Shown: positions 1 to 8,907, counted from the first letter of the stretch. The stretch: 64,000 bases of DNA from Microtetraspora malaysiensis (GCF_001528665.1 NZ_BBYJ01000006.1:62001-126000); one strand, 5' to 3'. Notes: generated by a model not told the origin, from the sequence alone. Program-made: numbers and translations.

Positions 1-118
1 AGAAGACCAGGCTGACCACGGCCACCAATGCGTTACGCCACCGGCCGGGGAGCAGCCAGTATGCAGTGAGCGTGACCGGCATGAAGAGCCAGAGGAAAAT
101 CGGCGAAGCGAAAGACAT
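1..118 (-). CDS. MBOAT-family acyltransferase, N-terminal end only (partial)
   Basis: The minus strand reads from ATG at 118 off the left edge of the window. It encodes 39 residues beginning MSFASPIFLWLFMPVTLTAY, followed by WLLPGRWRNALVAVVSLVF. This is the usual first membrane segment of AlgI-like membrane-bound O-acyltransferases, which begin with a short tail and then a long hydrophobic helix ending in YxLLP and RN. A good ribosome binding site (AGGAG, five bases from the ATG) supports the start. AlgI-like proteins transfer acyl groups to extracellular polysaccharide or wall polymers. The catalytic His lies outside the window, so the function is inferred only from the N-terminus. Confidence 0.7.
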   Translation of the reverse strand, partial: MSFASPIFLWLFMPVTLTAYWLLPGRWRNALVAVVSLVF

Positions 119-996
119 CGGTCTCCTGGTGCGGGGGAAAGAGAGATCCTGGCGGCCGCGTGGGAAAGTTCGGTCCCTTTAACCGCGTCCGGGCGTCACA
201 CGGAAAAGGAGAGAACTCGCGCAGGACAGGGCCCCCGGGCGGCTCATCGCGACGAAAACCGCTGAAGCGTGAGCGTCGCCCGGGCGGTGGAGCCGTGCGG
301 CCGAAACTGCCGTGACGGGGGCCTCGGCAACCTTTGAGAGGGCACTACTCCGCGTTATCCTTGCCCGGTCACGCTTTCGCGGGACTCCCGCGTTCCACTG
401 GGCGATGCCAATGCATCAGATGGCCGTCGACGTGTTCCAAGCTCAGGTCCTGGTCGTACCGCACAGGGATGTCCTCGACCTAAGTGAGTGGAACACGCTC
501 CTCCTTGGGCGCCTCTTTGGGGGAAACCTCCAGAACTGCGGCTACCCGGGTGTCGCAAAAGTATCGTGATCGACTATAAAGCCAATGTAAGCAGTTCATG
601 ACGAGGCGACAAATCGGAAGTCAGACATGGCGGGCCGGGATCTCGCCGCGCGCGGGCTGTCCCTGCTCTCGCCTCCGATCACCGCCAAGGTCCTGGGCGC
701 CGCGGGGCGTGGCTGGACCGTCTCGAAGCATCACCCTCGGTGACGCGCTGGAGCATGTAGCCGAGCGCTGATCTTGCCGCCCCCGGTCGAGTCCGAGGCC
801 AGGGGTTCGGAGCGTGGGGCCGGTGGCGGGCGAAGACGCGGGTGACGGTCCGAGGAGAATCCATTGCTTCGCGAACTGGGGCATTCGAATCACCGGTCCC
901 GGCATGATCACGGATCAATTCCAAGTGGGAAACGTGAACAATGGTGCCCTGTGCCGGCATTAGAAGATGACTCCTCGCCCTGCTTCGAGGAGTCTC
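119..996. other. long stretch with no supported gene
   Basis: About 880 bases separate the MBOAT start from the DUF4328 gene. Short open frames exist on both strands, but none has a convincing ribosome binding site joined to a recognisable protein. The part around 560-620 is less GC-rich than its surroundings and contains TATAAA. It may carry regulatory sequence or an eroded gene, but nothing specific can be named. Confidence 0.5.
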
Positions 997-1731
997 ATGT
1001 ATCCCACCGGATCGCCTACGCCTCTGCGGCCGATACGTGGCCTGGGGACGGCGGCCGTCGTGATGCTGGCCGTCGATTCTCTGGTGAGCGTGATCGCGTC
1101 CGTCATAAGCGCGCAAAGGGTCATTCTCATCGACAGGATGCTGGCCGACAGCGACTCCGTCTCCATGAGCGAGGTCGAGGCCAGTGACGCGCTTAATGCC
1201 GGGTCCGGCCTGGTGGAGATCATCGTCTATGTCGCCACAGCTGTCATGTTCCTGATCTGGCTGTTTCGCGCCCGGACGAACGCGGAGGTGCTGAGCCCGT
1301 GGCCGCATCGACGTGCCAGGCCATGGCTGATCTTCGGATGGTTCGTCCCCATCGTCAGCTGGTGGTTCCCGAAGCAAATCGTCGATGACATCTGGACGTC
1401 TTCAAAGACTGGCGCCCTGGCGGAGACCGGAAACTTCGCGACCGCCCGCCGTTCCGGCCTGATCTGGGCCTGGTGGCTGGCGTGGCTGGTCACCGCGTGG
1501 GTCACAAAGCTGGTGGGCCGCGAATACGTGAATGTCGAAGAGCTGCCGGACTTACGGAATGCGGCCGTTTTCGACATCGTCGGCAACGCGCTCTCCATTG
1601 GCGCGGCCGCCCTGGCCGTCGCGGTCGTCCTGGCGATCACCCGTCTCCAGGAGGACCATTACCGAAATGTGGCAGGGCGGCCGCCGCGCGTGGCGTGGTG
1701 GGAGATCGACGCCGCCCGGCAAGGGATGTAA
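997..1731 (+). CDS. DUF4328 membrane protein
   Basis: This 244-residue membrane protein has about five hydrophobic segments. The centre carries the DUF4328 pattern: an FRARTNAEVL stretch, then GWFVPIVSWWFPKQIVDDIW and further Trp-rich helices. The family is widespread in actinobacteria and has no established biochemical role. I chose ATG 997 because GAGGAG lies eight bases upstream; an in-frame ATG at 967 has a weaker site and would add ten residues. The gene stands alone, with a non-coding stretch upstream and a convergent secreted-protein gene downstream. A role in the membrane or in development would be a guess. Confidence 0.72.
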   Translation: MYPTGSPTPLRPIRGLGTAAVVMLAVDSLVSVIASVISAQRVILIDRMLADSDSVSMSEVEASDALNAGSGLVEIIVYVATAVMFLIWLFRARTNAEVLSPWPHRRARPWLIFGWFVPIVSWWFPKQIVDDIWTSSKTGALAETGNFATARRSGLIWAWWLAWLVTAWVTKLVGREYVNVEELPDLRNAAVFDIVGNALSIGAAALAVAVVLAITRLQEDHYRNVAGRPPRVAWWEIDAARQGM

Positions 1732-1829
1732 GGAGGGCGTCGGCAGGACCACCACGCTGTCGATGGCCGTCGGCCCGCTGCGCCCGGACGGCGGCCGTCG
1801 CGGGGGGACAGGGACGTGCGTCGGAGCCG

Positions 1830-2516
1830 TCAGTAGGTGGCGCATCCGACGTTGACCGGGACGCGCGCCGACGCGCGGCCGGACTTCAGGTCGTACGCCT
1901 GGACATAGCCGTTCGGCTTCCCGGACCCGGAGCAGTAGAGGAGGTCGAGCTTCTTGCCGAAGCTTCCCCCGGCGTAATCGGCGTTGGCGACGGCCTTCAC
2001 GTAACCGCTCTTGTGGATCTGCCCGTTGTTGAAGCGGAAGACGATCGAGACGGTGCCGAAGTTGTAGTGGTCGCCGTTGACCTGGATGCGCGGGATGGTC
2101 CCCGGCCCGTTCGGCCGGTACGTGCTGATCCAGAGGCGGGCCAGGACCTTGCGGTCGGAGGAGGTCTTGTTGGCGTCCAGCGTCTCGTCGCGGAGTTCGG
2201 GGGAGACGCAGACGTCGTCTCCGGTGAACGCCTCGCGCCAGACCAAACCGGTCAGGCAGGTGTGCGGGCCGTACGCGCCGTCGGTCCAGCGGGCGGCTTT
2301 GGTGCGGTTCTCCTGAGCGGTCCGGGTGCGCACCTCGGGCGTGACGCAGACCAGGTCCGAGGGGCGCGCCTCCCGCCACACGTAGCCCTGAAGGCAGGTC
2401 TCGGGACCGGGGTCGGGGGCGGCGGCGGACGCGGGCGCGGCGAGGATCGTCGCGGGGACGGCGAGGGAGAGGCCGGCGATCGCGGCGGCGGCCAGGCCGA
2501 GCGTGGTGCGCTTCAT
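1830..2516 (-). CDS. secreted protein with two Cys/Trp repeats
   Basis: The 228-residue product starts with MKRT, a hydrophobic stretch and an Ala-rich cleavage region (PASAAA), so it is probably exported by Sec. Residues around 40-75 and 85-125 form two copies of a repeat of the form CLxGxVWREAxxxDxVCVxPExR, each with two cysteines that could form a disulfide. The C-terminal 90 residues are a separate beta-rich region with a further Cys pair. Similar repeats occur in many uncharacterised secreted actinobacterial proteins. AGGAG lies seven bases before the ATG. It is transcribed toward the DUF4328 gene. The function is unknown; a surface or matrix role is plausible. Confidence 0.72.
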   Translation of the reverse strand: MKRTTLGLAAAAIAGLSLAVPATILAAPASAAAPDPGPETCLQGYVWREARPSDLVCVTPEVRTRTAQENRTKAARWTDGAYGPHTCLTGLVWREAFTGDDVCVSPELRDETLDANKTSSDRKVLARLWISTYRPNGPGTIPRIQVNGDHYNFGTVSIVFRFNNGQIHKSGYVKAVANADYAGGSFGKKLDLLYCSGSGKPNGYVQAYDLKSGRASARVPVNVGCATY

Positions 2517-2735
2517 GGTGATCTCCTGACGGGGTGCTTCCCTGCGGTGTGCGTTCAGGAAACGACCGGGCGCTTTCAGCTCCCTTGATCACGGCATGCA
2601 GAAAGTTCTGCAAGTCGGCAAGTGCCCCATCTGGGCGGTCAAGGCCGGGGCCTGGCCCCCGCCCCGTGACCGGATCGCCGTATCGGGTTGCCGGCCGAGG
2701 GGCGGGGGAGGCGTGGGCGCGCGTGACGAGCGGGT

Positions 2736-3527
2736 TCAGTTGTCGGCGGTGAGCCCTTCGGCGATCTTCTTCAGTTCGGCGTCGATCGCCTTGGCGCCGG
2801 TGAACTTCTTGGCGTAGACGGGACTGAACATGATCTCGGCACGTCGCTTCTCGCCCATGTTCAGGATGAGGGTCGGGGTGCCCTTCATGCCGTCCTCGCC
2901 GACCCACTGGGTGACCAGGTAGCCGGTCCGGTCGCCGATGGTCACCTCCTTGCCTTTCCCTTCCTCCCGGTAGGCGCGCTGGCGCTCGTCGACCTCCTGG
3001 ACGGCCTCCGGGCCTTCATGGACGTAGATCTGGACGCAGTAGAAGCCGTTCTTGTCGCCGTCGTAGTTCCACGAGGTCGTGTACTTGTCGCCGAAGTCCA
3101 GCGACCAGTGGGACCACTGCAGGCCGTCGGGCAGGTAGCCCACCCTGACGTGTCCGAAGGCCTTCCCGTCGCCCAGGTCCCCGAGGTCACGTTCCTCCGG
3201 CGCGGGATCGTCGTCGGCGGGGACGACGATGGCGGGGGGCTCCTGCGCGGCCTGATCGGTGGTGTCCGGCTGCGAGGTCGCGGAGACGTCGCCGGGCGCG
3301 CCGACCCCGGATCCCTGCAGGGAGGCGGAGCCCGGGCTGAGGATCAGGTACGCGGGGGCGGCGACGCCCGCGACAGCCACCGCGGTGGCCAGCGTGGCGA
3401 GCCTGATTCGGTTCGTCTTCCTGCGCCGTGTGGAGCGGATGACCCGGTTCACCAGGTCCGGCGGGGCGTACAGCCGCGCGGTCTCGTCCGCCATGATCTG
3501 GCGGATGTCGTCTTCAGGCATGGACAT
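2736..3527 (-). CDS. single-pass membrane protein paired with ECF sigma factor (putative anti-sigma-like)
   Basis: This 263-residue protein has a cytoplasmic N-terminus of about 40 residues rich in charged side chains, one membrane segment at roughly 43-65, an acidic Pro/Gln/Ala linker, and an extracytoplasmic domain of about 150 residues. Its first codons overlap the 3' end of the sigma factor gene, so the two are co-transcribed and probably translationally coupled. That topology and position are typical of regulators that hold an ECF sigma factor at the membrane. I see no zinc-binding HxxxCxxC motif, so it is not a classical ZAS anti-sigma factor. GGAAGGA precedes the ATG at 3527. The anti-sigma role is inferred from position and topology only. 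Confidence 0.7.
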   Translation of the reverse strand: MSMPEDDIRQIMADETARLYAPPDLVNRVIRSTRRRKTNRIRLATLATAVAVAGVAAPAYLILSPGSASLQGSGVGAPGDVSATSQPDTTDQAAQEPPAIVVPADDDPAPEERDLGDLGDGKAFGHVRVGYLPDGLQWSHWSLDFGDKYTTSWNYDGDKNGFYCVQIYVHEGPEAVQEVDERQRAYREEGKGKEVTIGDRTGYLVTQWVGEDGMKGTPTLILNMGEKRRAEIMFSPVYAKKFTGAKAIDAELKKIAEGLTADN

Positions 3528-4029
3528 TCCTGATCATTCCTTCCGATGATCGCCCGCCGAGCGCCGTACGGAGTTTGGCGAGCGCTTTCGATGCCTGGCT
3601 TTTCACCGTGCCTGCCGAGCAGCCGAGGATCTCCGCGGTCTGCGCCTCGCTGAGGTCCTCCCAGTAGCGCAGGACGATCACCGCGCGCTGCCGGGGAGGC
3701 AGGGCGCGCAGGGTGTCCATGAGCACGTGGCGCAGGTCGACGTCTGTCTCGTGCGGCGACGGCTCGGGAGGAGTGTGCATCGGGATGATCCGCAGGATCG
3801 CCCGGCGCCGGGCACGGTCGATGGAGGTGTTGACGATGATGCGGCGGACGTAGGGCTCGGGATTGTCGTACCGCACCCGGTCCCAGTTCCGATACGCGCG
3901 CTCCAGCGCCGTCTGCAGCAGGTCTTCGGCCTCCCCCTCGTTGCCGCTCGTGAGGTAGGCGACCCGCAGCAGACTCGTGCCGCGGGCGGCCACGAACGCG
4001 GCGAACTCGTCGTCTTCGGCGCTGCTCAC
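3514..4029 (-). CDS. RNA polymerase sigma factor, SigE family (ECF type)
   Basis: The 171-residue product has only sigma regions 2 and 4, as ECF factors do. Region 2 is around residues 20-50 (NEGEAEDLLQTALERAYRNW). Region 4 is around 105-155, with LPPRQRAVIVLRYWEDLSEA followed by the helix-turn-helix CSAGTVKSQASKALAKLR. Length and sequence fit the actinobacterial SigE-family subgroup. I chose GTG 4029, which gives the normal family length; the open frame continues upstream but that part does not look coding. A promoter matching the one in front of the divergent secreted-protein gene lies just upstream, suggesting the factor drives both itself and that gene. Confidence 0.85.
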   Translation of the reverse strand: MSSAEDDEFAAFVAARGTSLLRVAYLTSGNEGEAEDLLQTALERAYRNWDRVRYDNPEPYVRRIIVNTSIDRARRRAILRIIPMHTPPEPSPHETDVDLRHVLMDTLRALPPRQRAVIVLRYWEDLSEAQTAEILGCSAGTVKSQASKALAKLRTALGGRSSEGMIRNVHA

Positions 4030-4055
4030 GCCGGTTCGTCCAGTTCCATGACCCC

Positions 4056-4086
4056 TAATACGTATGGGGCTTCCCACGCGTTGCCC
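4056..4086 (-). promoter_or_regulatory. ECF-type promoter of the sigma factor gene
   Basis: On the minus strand, GGGCAAC (4086-4080) is followed by a 17-base spacer and CGTATTA (4062-4056), then GGGG. ECF promoters typically have an AAC-containing -35 and a CGT-containing -10 at this distance. The same elements at identical spacing recur in the opposite direction at 4183-4213. Confidence 0.65.
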
Positions 4087-4182
4087 ACACCCGTGGACGA
4101 CCCCCACGTTTCCTGGAACCCCGAAAGCCGGGAGGAAAGTGGCAACGAGCCCGCGCTTTGTCCGGAACCCCGGGGCGTAGGC

Positions 4183-4213
4183 GGGCAACCCGTCAGGCGG
4201 CCCAGCCGTATTA
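4183..4213 (+). promoter_or_regulatory. ECF-type promoter of the CU044_5270-family gene
   Basis: GGGCAAC (4183-4189), a 17-base spacer and CGTATTA (4207-4213) followed by GGGGG lie about 35 bases upstream of the ATG at 4248. The two motifs and the spacer length match the divergent copy at 4056-4086, while the spacer sequences differ. That is what a shared sigma factor recognition site should look like. Confidence 0.65.
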
Positions 4214-4247
4214 GGGGGCACACAATCGGACGTTCCGGAGGAACCAG

Positions 4248-5180
4248 ATGAAGTTCGTGACCACCTCTGCCCGGTCGCTGATCGCGCTCGGGCTCGGCCT
4301 GGCCACAGTGGGCGCCATGGCTCTGCCGGCCGCGGCGGACACGCTGAACCTGCGGCTCACCGCCGCCACCCGGTCGGCGACGGCTCCCGCGCAAGGCGCT
4401 TACTGGCATACCAAGATGCTGCGGACGGCCACCCACCCCTGGCAGTTCGGGAAGGGGACGAACCGCTACTGGCTGGAGGACCAGCGAGTCTTTGAGCAGT
4501 GGACCTCGCCCGATGGCAAGGCCTGGGTGGGGCAGCGGAACCTGGGGGTCCACCCCAAGAGCGCGGCGGACGAGGAGGCGTGGCGTCGCGACGGCTCCCC
4601 GGCCACGTGGAAGCGCGCGGCGAACGGCTCGGCCGTGTCGCTGTCCAGCGAGCCGGACAAAGGCAGGGTCTTTCCCGTGAAGGCCCCGGCCACGTTCTCG
4701 CTGGCCGGGCAGCGGCTGTCCTACGAGCAGCTCCAGGAGTTGCCCGCGGACGCGGCGGGGTTGAAGACCTGGCTCGAGAAGGCCGCGCGCGCCGCCAAGG
4801 TTGCCGATGACGTCGTCGCCGGTTACGTGACCCAGGCGCTGACCACCCTGCTGAGTGACCTTCCGGCGCCGAAGGAGGTCCGCGCCTCCGCGTACAAGGC
4901 GCTGCCGACGATGCCCGGCGTCCGCTCCCTGGGGGCGGTCAAGGACTCCCAGGGCAGGGCCGGCGAGGGCCTGTCCGTCGGCCACGGGCGGACCCGCCAG
5001 AAGTTCGGCACGATCGCGTCCACGACCGAGCTCATCGTCGACACCGACACGATGCTGCTGCTGGCCGACAGCCTGACGACCACGATCAACGGCAAGCCGT
5101 TCCTGGACAAGACCTGGACCGAGACCGTGCTCCAGGTCGGCTGGACCGACGACAAGCCGTCGGTTCCCGCTCTCCAGTAG
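4248..5180 (+). CDS. secreted CU044_5270-family protein
   Basis: The 310-residue product begins with a Sec-type signal peptide ending at about residue 30 (LPAAADT). It then shows the landmarks of the CU044_5270 family: an early YWHTKM-like segment, a W-rich region with DGKAWVGQR, the block LSYEQLQELPAD, and PGVRSLGAVKDSQGRAGEGL. These proteins are commonly encoded beside SigE-family sigma factors, and their activity is not known. Here the gene is divergent from the sigma gene and has a matching promoter, so it is probably a regulon member exported in response to the sigma factor. GGAGGAA precedes the ATG. Confidence 0.8.
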   Translation: MKFVTTSARSLIALGLGLATVGAMALPAAADTLNLRLTAATRSATAPAQGAYWHTKMLRTATHPWQFGKGTNRYWLEDQRVFEQWTSPDGKAWVGQRNLGVHPKSAADEEAWRRDGSPATWKRAANGSAVSLSSEPDKGRVFPVKAPATFSLAGQRLSYEQLQELPADAAGLKTWLEKAARAAKVADDVVAGYVTQALTTLLSDLPAPKEVRASAYKALPTMPGVRSLGAVKDSQGRAGEGLSVGHGRTRQKFGTIASTTELIVDTDTMLLLADSLTTTINGKPFLDKTWTETVLQVGWTDDKPSVPALQ

Positions 5181-5191
5181 GCAACCGGGCT

Positions 5192-5247
5192 GCCCCTGCC
5201 ATCAGGGGCGTTCGCGATCCCGGGGACGGGGAACCCCCGGGATCGCG
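5192..5247 (+). terminator. double hairpin terminator
   Basis: Two hairpins follow the stop codon. The first is GCCCCT/AGGGGC (5192-5209) with a six-base loop. The second is a perfect 13-bp stem CGCGATCCCGGGG/CCCCGGGATCGCG (5213-5225 and 5235-5247) with a nine-base loop. There is no long T-run, as is usual in high-GC actinomycetes. Confidence 0.7.
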
Positions 5248-5382
5248 CCTTGGGACGAGAAACCACCGAGAACGGGGACGTGCACGTTGGCGGGAGCGCG
5301 GCGTGGTCAGCTGTGCGCATGACCACCTAAACGGGAGGCGCCGCTCCGTCTCGTCGAGCCCGTGGCGGCTCGCCGGGCGCTG

Positions 5383-7176
5383 CTAGGAGGTGAACCGCAC
5401 GGTGTTGATCATGTGGTCGATCAGGTCGGAATCGCACTTCGCGCAGAAGAACGTGATCAACACCGACGACTCTCCGGAGCCCTGCCGTACGACGTAGGCG
5501 GAGAAGTCGAGGCGGCCGCCCTGCCCGGGGTCGCCCGCCACGCCGGACAGCTTGACGGCGGGGCGGCCTCCTACCGTGACCGCCATCGGTGCGCCGGTGA
5601 AGGCGACGGTGCCCGGCAGCGCGGACGGCAGGCTCTGCTGGAGTTCCACGGGGGAGTCCGACGTGCTCAGCGCGTTGTTGACCTGGGCGAAGATCCCCGA
5701 GGCGCGCTCCGGCTGCCCGTTGATGACCGGGTTGACCTTGGACCAGTCGGTGTTCCCCGGGATGGCGAACAGGGCGTTGAAGTCGTCGGTCGCGGGTGTG
5801 GCGATCATCCACTGGTCGCCGTTGGTCTTCGCGGTCCCCCAGGTCGAGGGGTAGGCGATCGTGAAGGGCGCCGCGACGGATCCCGGATAGGTGTTCCAGG
5901 TCGCCGCCGTATCGCCGCCCCGGGTGAGGATCAGCACGGCCGCCACCACGACGGACACCAGTACGGCACAGCCGCCGATCAGCGGCCCGAGCGGCAGCCG
6001 CCGGCGTCGCCCGGCGCCGACGACGGTCGCCTCAGGGGAACGAGCAGGCTCCGGCGTCCGGGGCGCGGCGCGCCCGGGGGCCGGGGGGTATGAGGTCGGT
6101 CCGGACGGCGCGCCGTACCCGGGCGGATTCGAGGTCGGACCGGAGGACGCGGCGTACCCCGGGGGATTCGAGGCCGGAGCGGGCGTCGGGGGATACGACG
6201 TGGGAGTGCCGGATCCGGCCGGCCCCGCTCCCGGAACCGGCGCGGGACGCCCGCCGGGGTGCGGCGGGGGAGGTGCCACCGGCGTGGGCGTGCCGCCGGC
6301 ACCGCCACCGCCGCCGATCTCCGCGCCGTGCCCGCTGATCGCGTCGCGCAACGCGGCCACGAACGCCTGGCAGGTCGGATAGCGCTCGTCCGGTGACTTG
6401 GCCAGCGCCCGCGCCATGACGTGGTTGACCGCGTGCGGCAGGTCCGGCCGGTACGGCGTGACCGGCGGCGGCTCGTGCGAGACGTGCGCGTACAGCAGCG
6501 CCAGCTCGCTGTCCCGCTGGAACGGCGGCAGCCCGGTGAGCGCCTCGTACGCCACGCAGGCGAAGGCGTACAGGTCGCTGCGACCGTCCACGGGCAGGCC
6601 GCGGATCTGCTCCGGGGCGACGTAGCGGGGCGTGCCCATGAAGTGGCCGTGGCTGGTCAGCCCCGCCTCCGCCGACGAGCTCTTGGTGAGCCCGAAGTCG
6701 GTGAGGTAGACGTGGTCGCCGTCCGCCACCAGGATGTTGGCCGGTTTCACGTCGCGGTGGACCAGCCCGTCGGCGTGCGCCGCGTCCAGCGCCGAGGCGA
6801 TCTGCGCGAACAGCCGGTACGCCCGCGCCACCGGCAGCGGCCCGGCCGACAGCAGGAGGCGGCGCAGGTCGCTGCCCTCGACGTACCGCATGGCGATGAA
6901 CAGCAGCTCGTCCCGCTCGCCCGCCTCGTAGATCGGGATGATGTTCGGGTGGTCGATGCTCGCGACCATCCGGGACTCGCGGACGAACCGCTCGCGGAAC
7001 CGGTGGTCGTGGGTGAGCTGCGGGGCGAGGATCTTCAGTGCGACGGCGCGGCCGAGCCGCCGGTCGCGCGCGCGGTACACGGTCGCCATGCCGCCGCGTC
7101 CGACGACGGCCTCGATCGTGTAGTCGCCCAGCGTGCGGCCGACCAGCCCGGACGGCGTCTGCGCTCCCTCGCTCAT
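5383..7176 (-). CDS. membrane-anchored Ser/Thr protein kinase (PknB type)
   Basis: The 597-residue protein has a complete kinase domain at about 18-280: glycine loop GRGGMATVYRA, the lysine in VALKIL, HRDVKPANIL near 138, DFGLTKS and YVAPEQ. A Pro/Gly-rich linker with repeated PTSYPP/NPPGY units follows, then one membrane helix around 395-420, and an extracellular domain of about 150 residues containing FFCAKC. This is PknB-like topology, although the extracellular part is not a PASTA array. The start ATG overlaps the upstream gene stop as ATGA, so the two are translated together. The partner ends in a zinc ribbon and has a degenerate protease domain, which suggests a joint sensing unit. Confidence 0.9.
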   Translation of the reverse strand: MSEGAQTPSGLVGRTLGDYTIEAVVGRGGMATVYRARDRRLGRAVALKILAPQLTHDHRFRERFVRESRMVASIDHPNIIPIYEAGERDELLFIAMRYVEGSDLRRLLLSAGPLPVARAYRLFAQIASALDAAHADGLVHRDVKPANILVADGDHVYLTDFGLTKSSSAEAGLTSHGHFMGTPRYVAPEQIRGLPVDGRSDLYAFACVAYEALTGLPPFQRDSELALLYAHVSHEPPPVTPYRPDLPHAVNHVMARALAKSPDERYPTCQAFVAALRDAISGHGAEIGGGGGAGGTPTPVAPPPPHPGGRPAPVPGAGPAGSGTPTSYPPTPAPASNPPGYAASSGPTSNPPGYGAPSGPTSYPPAPGRAAPRTPEPARSPEATVVGAGRRRRLPLGPLIGGCAVLVSVVVAAVLILTRGGDTAATWNTYPGSVAAPFTIAYPSTWGTAKTNGDQWMIATPATDDFNALFAIPGNTDWSKVNPVINGQPERASGIFAQVNNALSTSDSPVELQQSLPSALPGTVAFTGAPMAVTVGGRPAVKLSGVAGDPGQGGRLDFSAYVVRQGSGESSVLITFFCAKCDSDLIDHMINTVRFTS

Positions 7177-8711
7177 CGCGGGTCCGCCGGATGCCCGCAG
7201 AAGCCGCAGAACCGGTGGCCCGGCCCGAGCCGCATCCCGCACTGCGTGCAGAACTTGAGCTGCGCCTGCCCGCGCGGCGGCGAGGGGTCCGGCGCGGGCG
7301 GCGCGGCGGCTGCCGGAGCGGCCGTCCCGGCTTCCCTGGTGACGTCCCGCTCGGGGGAGACAGGAGGCTCGTACGGCGCGGCCTCGAACACCTGGGTCGC
7401 GGCGGGCGGCCAGGAGGCGACCGCCGGCCCGGAGGCCACCCCGTCGGGGGCCGGATCGTGCGCGTGCTCGGCGGCGCTCCCGCCTTCCACGCCGGATCGC
7501 CGCCGCCGACGGCGGGCCAGGGCCAGTACGGCTCCCGCCGCGATCACGATCACGACCGCCGCTCCGCCGCCCAGCCAGAGCAGCGGCGAGATCGCCGAGG
7601 ATTTCTTCGCCACGGCCACCGGCGAGGCCGTGGCCCGGGCGCCCGCGTCCTCGCCGGTCCCCGTCTTGGCTCTGGCGACCTTGAGGTGGTCGAGCGCGAC
7701 CGCCTGGTCCGGCCGCAGGTTGAGCACCTGGAGCAGCACCGGGACCGCTTCGGCGTACAGCTTGTTGTGGTAGGACGCCAGCGCGCTCTCGTACACGACG
7801 TCCACCGGGCCGCGGCGCGGCGTGACACCGGCGGCGACCAGGGAGGTGCGGATCTCGTCCGCGGGCGTGATCGTCAGCGGCGTGCCAGAGTCGCCGGCCA
7901 GCAGTCCGACGACCTCGCTCTTGTCGTCGTCGATGAGCGCGCCGCCGGTCGCGCCGTTCTTGAGCAGCTTCGCGAGCTTGTCGCGGTCCTCCTGCTTGAA
8001 CGTGCGGGTGCCCGGCGGGTCCAGGTGGGCGGTGTCGGCCTTGGCGGGCTGCTTGGCCGACGGGCGGCCGGCGAACGAGATCACGTCGAGGGCGACGACG
8101 GACGGGCCGAGCGAGACGCCCACCGGCACGGTGGGGAGGGTCTGCTTCTCGCCGCCCTTGGTGACCTTCAGTACGGCGGGGGCGGCGGGGGAGGCGCCGG
8201 TGGTGAGGATCTGGGCGGGCAGCCCGTCCGGCAGCGGGGGATCGAGATTGGGGAAGACGGTGACGTCGGTGGTGACCGTCGCGATGCAGGTCGAGTTCTG
8301 TCCCTGTGGGGGATAGCAGGCCTGTAATCGCCGGTTGAGGTCGGGGTCGTCGAGGGTGTGCCGGGAGAAGTCCGCCGGGATCTTGACCTTGAAGTATTCG
8401 GAGAAGATCCGGTTCGCGGCGTGGATCCGGGGGTCGCGGCTCGCCTGCACCACGCCGGTCGCGGTGACGACCACGCCGTCGGGGGTGACGGTGAACCCGC
8501 TGCCCTCGGCCAGGTCGACGTCGTACTCGCGGACGGCCTGCTGGATGACGCTGCGGTCGTCGAGCAGGGTGATCGACACGTGTGAGGTGGACTCGACCCG
8601 TACGACACCGGGAGTGACCCGGTCGGTGGAGCCGCTGGGGTGGGGGTGGAATGGCAGCGAGAGCAGGCCGAGGGCGCCCAGCCCCGCAATGAGGGAGTGC
8701 AGGGAGGGCAT
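7173..8711 (-). CDS. degenerate trypsin-like protein with membrane helix and C-terminal zinc ribbon
   Basis: This 512-residue protein starts with a hydrophobic segment, then a trypsin/Do-like domain (about 35-300). The usual TNAHVV motif appears as TATGVV and GNSGGP as GATGGA, so the catalytic His and Ser both appear to be lost. Residues 300-345 look like a short TPR (ALASYHNKLYAEAVPVLLQV). A membrane helix lies at about 374-398, then a linker, and a C-terminal zinc ribbon with CTQC and CGFC. Topology puts the protease-like part outside and the ribbon inside. It overlaps the kinase gene by four bases, so it is probably a sensory or scaffold partner or substrate of that kinase. No enzymatic activity is expected. 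Confidence 0.78.
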   Translation of the reverse strand: MPSLHSLIAGLGALGLLSLPFHPHPSGSTDRVTPGVVRVESTSHVSITLLDDRSVIQQAVREYDVDLAEGSGFTVTPDGVVVTATGVVQASRDPRIHAANRIFSEYFKVKIPADFSRHTLDDPDLNRRLQACYPPQGQNSTCIATVTTDVTVFPNLDPPLPDGLPAQILTTGASPAAPAVLKVTKGGEKQTLPTVPVGVSLGPSVVALDVISFAGRPSAKQPAKADTAHLDPPGTRTFKQEDRDKLAKLLKNGATGGALIDDDKSEVVGLLAGDSGTPLTITPADEIRTSLVAAGVTPRRGPVDVVYESALASYHNKLYAEAVPVLLQVLNLRPDQAVALDHLKVARAKTGTGEDAGARATASPVAVAKKSSAISPLLWLGGGAAVVIVIAAGAVLALARRRRRRSGVEGGSAAEHAHDPAPDGVASGPAVASWPPAATQVFEAAPYEPPVSPERDVTREAGTAAPAAAAPPAPDPSPPRGQAQLKFCTQCGMRLGPGHRFCGFCGHPADPR

Positions 8712-8891
8712 CGCCGCCTCCTACGACCCGGTGGGAACAGTCCAAGAGTCCCAGCGCGGAGAGTGATGTTCAAGAGCCGGTACGGTGACCGACATCCACT
8801 TGATACCGGCGCCGGGTCGCGCGCTCACTTGTCATCCACTTGTCGTCTGATTGAGGCCCCGGTCGGGACGGTGCCACTCTCCGGAGCGGCA

Positions 8892-8898
8892 TATTAAT
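8892..8898 (+). promoter_or_regulatory. candidate -10 element giving a near-leaderless transcript
   Basis: TATTAAT lies ten bases upstream of the ATG at 8908, in GC-rich surroundings and with no ribosome binding site. That spacing would start transcription at or just before the start codon. Two copies of CATCCACTTG occur upstream, near 8792 and 8830, and could bind a regulator. Confidence 0.35.
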
Positions 8899-8907
8899 GT
8901 GCGCGTC

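Noticed and set aside
312-569. 85-codon frame in the 5' gap
   Set aside because: No ribosome binding site at a good distance and no similarity I recognise.
626-747. short frame starting MAGRDLAARG
   Set aside because: A weak GGAAG site exists, but the product is short, has no signal or domain, and could be chance.
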